Part shown: in pieces, positions 24,356 to 33,954 of the stretch
Position numbering within the stretch: position 1 is the first letter of the stretch
How the letters are laid out: each line of letters starts with the position of its first letter
Source: Ornithodoros turicata
Taxonomy: Eukaryota; Arthropoda; Arachnida; Ixodida; Argasidae
Length of the DNA stretch: 64,000 nucleotides
NCBI RefSeq assembly: GCF_037126465.1
Contig: NC_088201.1
Location: forward strand, 68,532,879 to 68,596,878
Direction of reading: 5' to 3'
Translations under genes and position numbers: made by a program
The notes under the pieces: generated by a model
What the model was told of the DNA's origin: nothing
Seen by the model: only the letters and a program-made list of their open reading frames with translations
The model's database searches: none

Positions 24356-25376
24356 GTAAGCCCACTAGGACTGTACTGCTCCCCCGTAGCGACTCTTCCG
24401 GAGTTTCAGGATTGTTCGCAGGGTATGCACGTACAAAAAGCAATCGCCCTTTGGAGCGCTGTTATCTGGTATGTAAGATAGAGTTTGTGTAAAAGAGGCT
24501 ACCTCCAGTTATCTAGAGGCTAGGTAGTTACCTTGCTTGATGACAATACACACGGGGCTGCTGGATGACAATACACGGGGCTCCCATAATCTTCTGTGAC
24601 TCATCTTATAGAGTAAAAAATACAAAAGGTAGTTCAACACACACAAGCTGTGCTGCTGTATTGCTTGCAGTACAGCTCCTGGAATGCTTTTTTTTTAAAG
24701 GAAAAAAGCGAATCACTGAACACCTGGTGACTAAGGTAGCTCTAGAAGGTGTGCTTTTATGCCAACATGCAAAATAATTGCTTAAAAAATGCGTTCGGGC
24801 CAACTGCCCCATTTAAATGGACCGTGAAATACAGCTGGAAGTCGCTGAATAAAACTCTCATAAGTACCTGGCAAGTGCGAGTATCACCTGCCAAATGTAA
24901 GATTTAGTGCTCATAAAAACATATAGTATGTCCGTCTTACTATAGTCAGACGGACTGATTCTTTTTGTCGGTTTCCCCGCAAGACGCAACTGCGAAACAA
25001 GGAACTTTGCCCGCAACAATTCGTACTGGCGGTGTCAGTTTTTGCCCCTGCCAATGTGGCCGCCGGCGTCACCCGCTCGCGATGGTTCGAATGGGGAATC
25101 GCCACTCCAGACGTTCTGGTATATAATATACTTAGTCGGGACCTTCAGCGAACCATGTTCCACGAAAAGCCCACCTCAACATTTAGTGACTTTTTTTTAG
25201 TAATTAATTGGTTTTGGTTTATACATAAGTATTTTTGCACGTAGCAATGCATCCGCTCGGTTCTCATGCTAATTTCGCAAAATGCAGCCCACAGCGTGCA
25301 ATATGCTATATGTTCACAAAGTAAACAGCCCAATCGAAGCTGCTGTCGTGGACAACGAGATCGAGAGGCGAGAGAG
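24356..25376. other. No gene recognised
   Basis: Contains a short tandem duplication of a GGATGACAATACAC-type unit (24538-24582). A B-box-like word (GGTTCGAATGG) occurs near 25084 without an A box. Nothing else is supported. Confidence 0.4.
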
Positions 25377-25905
25377 AGAGAGATTATGGTTTTAATGGCA
25401 CAAAGGCAACAAAGGCCATAGGGCTCCAAAACTACGGTGAGTGTGTGAGAGATGCTTATGGGAGAGATGAGAGTGGGATGTGAGAGTGTGTGGTAGTTAA
25501 AAGCTATCTACAGGTATGAGCGATGAGATGGACCAGGATAAGGAAGAGAGGAGGGTGAACAGGCTAACGTGCTTGGCGGACGATAACAAGTGAGTATCTA
25601 CAAGTGTGAGCGATGAGGTGATTCAGGATGAGATGTTTACATGAGGAGTTCAGTGATATTGGATAAAAGCGGACTTATTAATTAAGCGGACTTAAGCGGA
25701 ATTAATACTTAACATCTACATCTGACTATGTAATCCACACATGGTCAAAAATTGGATGACATTATCAAAGGGCACAAGAGGAGTGTCACCCAGTAGAAGG
25801 GCTGGGTGGAGTGGGACATGGTATCTGTAGAATGCGGTGAAATACTGTTGGCGTTGGTGTTCGAGAGGCGTTTAGTACATTGACAATATTGGAAAAGCGC
25901 TATAT
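25377..25905 (-). pseudogene. I-group LINE, 3' end of ORF2 plus 3' UTR
   Basis: On the minus strand the frame ending near 25720 reads YHVPLHPALLLGDTPLVPF, closely matching the last residues of the complete LINE at 33800-39391 (YHTPLHPSLLLGDEALLPF). The 3' UTR matches the same element around GGCAACAAAGGCCATAGGG. A GA-rich stretch forms the tail. It is a severely 5'-truncated copy of a related element. Confidence 0.75.
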
Positions 25906-26339
25906 ATTGTAATCACTAGCGATGTTAATTTGTTTTATAATTTTTACGCTTCTTTTCCGCCTCCGAATCCTAGTGGGCAAAGGAAGGCTTCGGAGGGACA
26001 TGATTTGTGCTCAATCACGTCCACTCATGAACACGAGCCCAACTTCGCACGTCACGCGCTTCGAAACGCTTTCGTTGGTTTTAAGACGCTTTTCCTTCTT
26101 TTAAAAAAAAAATAATTGACCCAGCACAAAATAGAGCAAGTATCACGCAATGGGAGATCACAGCTGACCAACCTTTACAACAAATGAGCACAATAATAGC
26201 TCGTAAATAAACTGCCGTACAGTGGAAAGAAGCAACATCTTCGTGAGCCTGAGGACTAAACATACAAGGGGCTGAATGCGCGTGAACACAAATACTCAAG
26301 TTAAGGGTACCCACAACGCAAGGCTATAGGCTATGGCAC
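25906..26339. other. No gene recognised
   Basis: AT-rich spacer with an A run at 26103-26111. No feature is seen. Confidence 0.4.
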
Positions 26340-26504
26340 AAGCAAACACGAATTCTAGCAACCCTGTGTCCCGCCATCAAGATCACCACTGAGACAAAGT
26401 ACCCGGGGGTAATGTTCAAGGCAGAACAAGATTATGTTCAGGAGTATGAGAAGCTGATCCGAAATAAGGCATCCAAAGCAGTCGGGGTACTGCCAGCTAA
26501 GGCA
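26340..26504 (+). pseudogene. LINE reverse transcriptase fragment, left half of a split copy
   Basis: The frame reads ITTETKYPGVMFKAEQDY and YEKLIRNKASKAVGVL, a piece of the region after the RT palm in a tick-type non-LTR element. It stops at AAGGCA, where the large transposon begins. The same protein resumes at 40639 after a second copy of AAGGCA. Confidence 0.75.
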
Positions 26505-28208
26505 AGTAGTAAAAGGGATTAAAAGGGTTAAAAGGCAGTAAATGGGTTAAAAGGCAGTAAAAGGGAGTAGTAAAAGTCGATTCACAGACAAGGCAATTCA
26601 GATACATGGACCCCTGACCCCTGTGCTGGTGAGCCCAGGGTCCTTCGCGTATTTTTTCCCGCTTATCGACGGGCGGCGCGTGTGCGGAGGATTGTCCGCT
26701 ATGTTATGACATGCATAGACATGCAAAGAGGAGTCATACACAAAAAGTACAAGTTGAAATATATTTAGTAAAGCCAATAGTGCTGGGAATTGTGCCAATT
26801 GTAATGCCAATAGTGCTGCCAATTGTGATGCCAATCAGGTGAAGGAGAAAAAAACCCAGCCGAAATACCTTCACGACCTGAAACAGAAGAAATAAAACGC
26901 AAGACAGTACATGTAAAGAATATACATATTTTATTCACTATTAATATTTCTAGCAAATCCAGTCATCAGATTCTGAAAAACAAACAAACATAAAATCAAC
27001 ATTCATCACACAGCTTACCAACTGTTCACTTACGGAGCCCCGCACCAACGACCTGAATGATGACTTATTATTATATGAAACTACATTCGCATTCAATAAT
27101 ACATACAATACATGGCCACAATAGGCCCCATTGGATAATCTGAAAAAGACACATTTTAATATCAACAATCATACTTGAATTATAGCAAGAATAATCTGAA
27201 AGAGAATCTCATTTAATATCATATTCTACTTTCAATAATACATACAATACTGAGGCCACATTGGATAATCTGAAAAATATACATTTTAACGTTAGCACCA
27301 TCATTGCAACAGTGGAGCTTTAATTACAAGTTCTGATAGATATAAGTAATTCCGAGCACAATATGGAAGCTAAGTCAACATGACACAAATTTAATTAATC
27401 AGTTTCTTATGAAGTGAATAGCACAGACATAAGGAAATAATCCGAATCAACACGATCAACAGATAGCAGTAATATAGAACCAAACCGACATATCCTCCGA
27501 CATGTAGGGAAATAATAGCTAAACTATACTATATCAAAACGAGAAACGGACACCACATTTAATCAAAGAAGATATTCTTAATCAATATGATTACAATCAA
27601 AATTACAAGTTCTATTATAAAAAGTCTAATATTCTTATACGTGAACACCATCATTGCAATAGTGTGATAGTTATTAACATTTCGAGCCCAATAGGGAATC
27701 TAAGTTTCATATGTTTTGTTCCAACATTACACAACTTTTAATTAATCAATTTCTTATTAAGTGAATAGCATAGACATAAGGAAATAATGAGAAACAACAC
27801 AATCAACAGCTAGCATTAATAGAGAGCCAAACCTGGGCACCATCCAACACGTAGAGAAATAATAGCTAAACAATATCATATCAAAACGAGAAACATTGCA
27901 AATTTAGTACTGTGACTAGCACGGACTTAACGCTGAATAACAGAGAAACACTCTAAACGGCGCATCTGCTAGCGTGTAAACAACAGATACATGCAGGAAA
28001 ATAATACTGAAACAATCTATCAATACAAGAAACCTTACAAATTTAATACTGTGGCTAGCACAGACTTAACTTGGAAGGACAGAGGAACACTCTAAGCGGC
28101 TCCACGTAAACAACAACAGAGGAAAATAATCTATCATTGAACCATCATAAAATCATCTTCGTGACTTAAGCTAATCGAACATTATACAATTTTCATTCTA
28201 ACAAACGC
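26505..28208 (+). repeat. Left inverted arm of the Polinton-like element
   Basis: AT-rich and matched by the right arm in reverse. Near the tip are short tandem words (AAAAGGCAGTAAA and variants, 26515-26575) that are expanded relative to the right tip. Further in are repeats of GCCAATAGTGCTG and longer internal duplications; for example a block near 27300-27500 resembles 27640-27880. No convincing ORF is present. Confidence 0.8.
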
Positions 28209-29319
28209 TACATACCTTACACTGATTGAGGCATCCGACACACAGGCACCGTACAATTTGAGACGATCTCGGTTTTTCTTCAAAGCCCGAAGACATTTTC
28301 TCTCTATCTATACGACCAAAGTGAAGCAGCCGCGCATGCTTTATCACTCAAAGGGTTGAGGCTATATTCCTTTTCCTTCTTCCAGCAAACAGGACGCTCT
28401 CAACGTCAGATAAGATAGTACAAAGGCGATATATTTTATTGTACATCGCCCAAATAGATGTCGGCATTAACACTATCTTCTCACATTCTTTCCTTGAAAG
28501 GAAGTCTTTATTCAAAGTGTAGTACAAGTCGGCTAAGTTTGTACAGAGACGATATTTTTCATTGAACATGTAGAGAAAGTCGAAATTATTCAATGATAGA
28601 AACAATACTCAATCAAAAAGGAGAAACGAATTTAATTTCATCATTTTTTGTAATATCTTGCAACAAAAAGTTCTATATAGATGAACCACACAGAAACATC
28701 ATTTGTGAAACGCAACTCAGAAATATGAGGCATTCTCAACTCATAGATTATTTTTACTGATGTCAATCGAGTGAACAATTGAAACAAATACAGGACAATA
28801 ATTATTTCAGGCAGTAACTTTCTAAGCAAGCGAGAAATATTTAAAAGTTTTCCTATAGAGGAAATCAACAGACACAATTAATACATCATGCATACATAAT
28901 TCCCAACTCATAGGATATCAATCGAGTGAACACCTGAAACAAAGTCAAAACAATAATTAATTCAGACAAATCATTTCTAAGCAAGCAGCGTGAATACACC
29001 ACAGAATCGGTACAGAAACGTGTCTGTTTCAATTAACTAGTGGATTCAAGCGATAAAGTGAGTGATGAAAGCCGATGCCCTCAACACCAACATCAAGTTA
29101 GGGAAAGGAGGATTCTAGTGCGGTCTTGTACATAGAATCATTGAAAGCACACGTTTTTTCTTACTCATCACATCTTCAATTTCCATAATTCTCACGGCAG
29201 GTGGAGATTAATAACATTCTAAACCAGATAGCATAATAAACAATAAAATGAGCATAGATGTGCTTTTAATTAAGACACGAACTTGAAAACAGAACAGACA
29301 ATTGCTCTACATTGAAAAG
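28209..29319. other. Interior of the Polinton-like element, left part; no gene recognised
   Basis: AT-rich. Two minus-strand frames of about 80 codons (28348-28605 and 28641-28877) are open but have no recognisable domain. The block near 28420-28600 contains internal similar words (AGTACAA..GGCGATAT). They are left uncalled. Confidence 0.4.
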
Positions 29320-29451
29320 ATGGACAGATTTTGTACTCGTTGCCATAAGCCATGGGAAGATGTGATAAAAACTGCTCGAAAAAGAGCCGCGAAACGATTC
29401 CATTATCACTGCATTTCAATACGTCCTAGACATGGTCGTATTCGGAGATAA
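29320..29451 (+). CDS. Small Cys/His ORF (ORF a) in the Polinton-like element
   Basis: A 43-residue frame that starts MDRFCTRCHKPWED. It has a CxxC pair near the N-terminus and HYHC further on, then a basic tail ending GRIRR. A small zinc-binding, nucleic-acid-associated protein is plausible but only inference. Its last 20 bases overlap the start of ORF b, so the two would be read in different frames of one transcript. No homologue is recognised. Confidence 0.4.
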   Translation: MDRFCTRCHKPWEDVIKTARKRAAKRFHYHCISIRPRHGRIRR

Positions 29452-31232
29452 GGTACAAACTACAGAATTTAAGGTGCAAGAATTTGTATGCCGAATCTAC
29501 AAAAGTTATAAAAATATCTGCACATCAACGTCGGAAGTACCACTGGGAAGGATGGCGGAGTTTTTGAGGTTTGCTAATGAAGAATTGAAGTACACTAGAC
29601 CAGATATAATTGTAGAATAGAATAGAATAGAAATAGAAAGGAAGAAATGGAAACGTAGGTCGCACTGGTGCGACCACCTGTTCCAGGACGCTTGACGTGT
29701 GGAACACTGAACGAATTAAAAGATTATATCAGCACGTATGTCCTTGAGGTAGGTCGTGAGTGCACACAGCGCCGGTTGCTGGTGCTGCCTTGTCCAGCTC
29801 CCCAGTACCTTCTCAACACTAAATGGTCGGTTGTCAAGTTTCACGAGGGCGTTCTTCAGTATTCGTCGACTAGAGTCCAAGCGTCGGCAGGTGACCAGCA
29901 CGTGATCCGTGTTCTCCACAGTTCTGTAAGTTGAACAGTTCGGCGATCCAACGACACCTGTCTTATGAAGGAATGCTGCTCCGAACGGGACGTTGAGTCG
30001 CAGCCGATAGATGACGGACTCTAACGGCCTTGGCATCTTCGATGGGAGGCAGTAAGCGCAGTTGGGGTCGATTCGCGCGAGGAACGAGTGATTCATGACG
30101 TCGCCTGTCCGCATGGTTTTAGAGAGGCGATCACGTAAGGAGGCCATCAAGTACTTCGCATCGGATTGCGTGAAGTAGATTTTGTGAGTAGTTCTTTTAT
30201 GGTGAGCAATTCGAGCAGCCTGGTCCACCTTCTCATTTCCACTGATACCGCAGTGCCCTGAGATCCACTGGATGATGATGTTGTGACCATGTTGTGACCC
30301 TTTGTTTCGGCAGAGTTGTATGCTGCGATAACACTGTAAACAACCGGCGCAAGTGAGGATGTCGTCGAACCTTGCATTGCTTTGAGGCCAGATGTTGAAT
30401 CAGAGAAAATAACCCATGAAGTCGGGGTTTCTTTTGACGTTATGTGTAGGAGAGCTGCCTCGATGGCGTAGAGCTCTGCTGCAGTTGAGGACGTCCTGTG
30501 AGACAGACGTATCGCACGGTGCTCTCCCGATGACGGAATGACGAACGCGCATGTCGACGCCTCTTGTGATGTGGACGCATCTGTAAATATCTGCTGGAGT
30601 TCGGAGTACTGAGCAACCACATCCCGTGCGAGCTGTATTACAACAGGCCCTGGAGTATCCTTCTTTGACTTGAGGCCTGGCACCTCTGGTGACAGTGGAG
30701 GGAGTTTCACCGTCCAGGAGGGAATGGGAGATGCAGGCAGAGGCTTGAACCGAGGTATTTCTTGGAAGTAGGGCGCCAGAGCTTGGTGAATGCTCGACCC
30801 TGTTCGCGTACGAATCCAGCCGGCCAACTGGTGCTTGACATGTCGAGACACCAAACGGGTATAATGCCTGAGCGATTCGGTTACTCGCAAAACAGATATA
30901 GGTGGCTCTCTAGCTTCAGCAATAGCTGCGCGGTTGGAGGTTGGCCGCGGAACGCCTAGACATAGCTTAGCACTTTTGCAATTGTAATCATTGCAATGAG
31001 CATTGCATTCATCAAGAAAGCAGTGAGATCAAATTATCATATACAAGCGGTGTATATCGCACGATTCATTACGGATTTGTTGAAATTACACCTAACTATT
31101 GAGATGGGAAGTACACAAAAAATCTTATCACATGATATGTTCCACTACCACGGCTACGCAGTTATTTTCTTCTACCACTTCTTGCAACGATGTCGAATGA
31201 GCAGAAGTTCAATATTGTTGTACAAGGTCTGA
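29432..31232 (+). pseudogene. ORF b of the Polinton-like element, interrupted by a LINE
   Basis: The left part (29432-29614) is 61 codons starting MVVFGDKVQTTEF. The right part (30987-31232) is 81 codons plus stop, ending SSILLYKV. Between them lies a LINE flanked by the direct repeat AATTGTA (29608-29614 and 30980-30986). Skipping the LINE and one repeat copy leaves the frame in phase, so the ancestral ORF was about 142 codons. No domain is recognised. The product is rich in aromatic and basic residues, with no signal peptide or clear membrane segment. The frame overlaps ORF a at its start and ORF c at its end, as in compact viral gene blocks. It is inactive in this copy. Confidence 0.5.
29615..30979 (-). 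pseudogene. I-group LINE, 3' part: RNase H and C-terminal zinc domain
   Basis: On the minus strand the RNase H motifs appear in order: IFTDAS (Asp), AAELYAIEAAL (Glu), VIFSDSTSGLKAM (Asp), and a final VDQAARIAHH-type block. A frameshift separates the last of these near 30230-30290. A C-terminal cluster with CAYC and later DHVLVTC follows. The 3' end is a tail of TATTC units (GAATA on the + strand, 29615-29637). The copy is truncated at its 5' end within the region before RNase H. The 7-bp direct repeat AATTGTA flanks it. It inserted into ORF b of the Polinton-like element. Confidence 0.85.
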
Positions 31233-31534
31233 TGTATCATCACTTATTGAAACTCAACGAACATATCAACTGCGGTGGACCACCGGACGATTTTCATCTA
31301 ATACTCTCTTGTACGCCATTCAAGAATCTTCAAACAAAGAAAGGAAACATCAATAAGAGATTGTGCAAGTTCGTCGCAACAAAGTGCAAGTTGCTGAAGC
31401 GATACAAATACAGCGACAACGTATCGATTGCATTAATCAACGCTGGATTCAAGCGACCAATAAGACATCATTATATAATGCATTCTGAATCCATCAACCA
31501 AGACAACAAACAAAAACGTCCGAGTTTGGAATAG
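31190..31534 (+). CDS. Unknown 114-residue protein (ORF c) of the Polinton-like element
   Basis: An intact frame starting MSNEQKFNIVVQGL and ending KQKRPSLE. It is basic, with Cys residues in INCGGPP, LILSCTP, KRLCKF and TKCKLL. It has no signal peptide or membrane segment, and no family is recognised. Its ATG lies 43 bases before the end of ORF b in another frame. A polyadenylation signal AATAAA sits 20 bases after its stop (31554-31559), which suggests it is the last cistron of a polycistronic or alternatively spliced unit. The function is unknown. Confidence 0.5.
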   Translation: MSNEQKFNIVVQGLMYHHLLKLNEHINCGGPPDDFHLILSCTPFKNLQTKKGNINKRLCKFVATKCKLLKRYKYSDNVSIALINAGFKRPIRHHYIMHSESINQDNKQKRPSLE

Positions 31535-31553
31535 GACAATTGTAATTTATCGA

Positions 31554-31559
31554 AATAAA
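31554..31559 (+). terminator. Polyadenylation signal AATAAA after ORF c
   Basis: A canonical hexamer closely following the last of the three overlapping ORFs, with AT-rich sequence after it. In AT-rich DNA such a hexamer can occur by chance; its position is the main support. Confidence 0.45.
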
Positions 31560-32810
31560 CAAGCGTATAACTGAAATAATAAATATAATCTTTGTCATCA
31601 ATATAATGAATTCTAACAGTTTGTATTTAGCATGGTTAGATTGAGAACGATAATTGCTAAGGAAACGAATATTCCACACTATGTGCAAGAATTCTCATGT
31701 GGAATCAGGGCTGACCATCAAATAGGTTTTACCCGACTACACTCTGTACAACTTCAACAACCGAAGGGTAGAATTGCCGGAGAAGGGTCGGTCATTGAAA
31801 TTTAGAGGCATGATACATCAGTCTTTGTTTACAAAAGAGGATCACTAATCTTTTGTGAACTAAATTCCACAGTACATGTATATTTCTCACACAGTTGGAC
31901 TAGCTCTCTTATGCATGAGCAAACGACAAATGTATAATTCAAAGTATGTCTATAACACCTTTTGACAATATATGTTGAAAGGAATCTCTTATCAAATACC
32001 GCGTTGCAATTGGAGGATTTTACAAGCATGACGTGCAGGCGAAGTCTACATTTCTAATCACGTAATCTTCGTAACACACGGCACACAAACGTATATGAGA
32101 CAAATTCTAAGTGGCAATCAGATTTTGGGAGAAGCGAATCACACAACTGTCATCAGGATTGTGTAACCAATATACAATGAGCACCATGCATAAACACAAT
32201 GGAAGATATGTAATGTTAATTATAATCAGCAGATCAGCACAGGTCACGCATAAACGTATATCCAATTCACAAAATGTACTCGAGGTTTCCCGTAGCCATG
32301 CTGAAAAACTATCACCCTATTCTTAGTGTCATAGCATCCGGGCACTACAAATGAAAAGGCCATACTTAAGTTTTATAAGTTTTTAGCTCATAGCATGGTA
32401 AAACGCAAACTCCACACTAAAGATCATTTTCTTGTTGAAATTTTCAAAGTCAAAACTGCACATCTCTTTCTTGCATTTCTTAAACATATAGATTAAAAAG
32501 TTGTGCATATATTCACACATACTATACAATATATTTGATTGTGGCTCAAATGCTAAAATTTATCGATTCACTCTCAGGAGAAGTGGAGACTACCGCACAT
32601 CACTAAGTGTTTAATTAAAATTTGAACGGGTGTTGCGATTTACGGACTGAGTTGTAGATAGTGCAATTTCACAATACGCAATCTTTAGCTTGCTCACTTT
32701 GACAAGCACTCTTTTGCGATGACAGAGAATTTCAATCGAAGAGTTTGATATTTCCTCTACACACTACAACGCAATGTGGAGTCTCTGTGCCATGTACGAA
32801 TATTTTCCGG
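31560..32810. other. Interior of the Polinton-like element, right part; no gene recognised
   Basis: AT-rich sequence with short frames only. A run of similar words (ACTACACTCTGTACAAC, CACAGTACATGTATA) gives weak self-similarity, but no domain or TIR is seen. Confidence 0.4.
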
Positions 32811-33018
32811 ATGAAATTTACTTAAAACTCGAAGAAAGGGTCATCCGCGTCGACGAACCCGTTTCCGGAAAAAGCAACACGCTCGCGCGCAGTACCGAGT
32901 TAACGCGTCGGGCGCAGAATCACGTTCGATTTCGGGAACGAGGTTGGGGCCCGGCGTGTTGCTGAAACGTCTTCGAGGACGCGGATGACCCTTTCTTCGA
33001 GTTTTAAGTAAATTTCAT
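32811..33018. repeat. Perfect 41-bp inverted repeat with a CpG-rich loop
   Basis: 32811-32851 (starting ATGAAATTTACTTAAAACTC) and 32978-33018 are exact reverse complements. The 126-bp loop is GC- and CpG-rich within strongly AT-rich surroundings. The outer end of the hairpin coincides with the inner boundary of the right transposon arm. A 63-codon frame (32774-32965) runs across the left stem and loop but has no recognisable product. Confidence 0.85.
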
Positions 33019-33788
33019 GTTCGTTAGAATGAAAATTGTATAACGTTCGATTAGCTTAAGTCACGAAGATGATTTTATGATGGTTCAATGATAGATTATT
33101 TTCCTCTGTTGTTGTTTACGTGGCGCCGTTAGAGTGTTCCTCTGTTCTTCAGCGTTAAGTCAATGCTAGCCACAGTATTAAATTTGTAAGGTTTCTTGTT
33201 TTGATAGATTGTTTCAGTATTATTTTCCTGCGTGTATCTGTTGTTTACACGTTAGCAGATGCGCCGTTTAGACTGTTTCTCTGTTATTCAGCGTTAAGCC
33301 CGTGCTAGTCACAGTACTAAATTTGTAATGTTTCTCATTTTGATATGATGTTGTTTAGCTATTATTTCGCTACGTGTTGGATGGTGCCCAGGTTTGTCTC
33401 TCTCTATATGCTACCTGTTGATTGTGTTGTTCCTCATTATTTCCTTATGTCTATGCTATTCACTTAATAAGAAATTGATTAATTAAAAGTTGTGTAATGT
33501 TGGAACAAAACATATGAAACTTAGATTCCCTATTGCGCTCAAAATGTTCATAACTCTCACAAAACAGGCATACGCCTCCCAACTTCAACAAATCAGGGCA
33601 GATATCATTAGAGCTGGTTGTTGGCTAGGAGCGTGCTATGTGGTGAAGTTCATTTTTAACATATCTATTTTCTGTGTTGGATTCATAAAACAAAGTAGGG
33701 TTTGTAGTGTCAATTAGAATGAAAATTGTATACTGTTCGATTAGATTAAGTCACGAGGATGATTTTATGATAGTTAAAATGATAGATT
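33019..33788 (-). repeat. Right inverted arm of the Polinton-like element, inner segment
   Basis: Complementary to about 27480-28208. A block near 33025-33100 is repeated at 33715-33790 (GAAAATTGTATA.TGTTCGATTAG, then ATGATTTTATGAT). A family-1 MITE and then the complete LINE interrupt the arm. Confidence 0.75.
33556..33661. mobile_element. Foldback MITE, family 1, copy e (half copy)
   Basis: Only the right half is present: GGCATACGCCTCCCAACTTC through GTGAAGTTCATTTTTAA. It is absent from the corresponding place in the left arm near 27690, so it inserted after the arms formed or was lost from one arm. Confidence 0.7.
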
Positions 33789-33954
33789 ATTCTCCTCAGT
33801 GATGATGATTCAGGCTTTCCTGGCGCATAAGCAACGAAGGCCATAATGCGCCAAGACAATGGTAAGAAAAGCACAAGTTAAAAGTATAGTGATTTAGTTA
33901 AAACAAGACTTTACAGTTAGAGTATCAAATGACATAAAAATCAAATAACTAAAA

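Noticed and set aside
25030..25110. tRNA-like SINE around GGTTCGAATGG
   Set aside because: Only a B-box-like word is present; no A box or cloverleaf is seen upstream.
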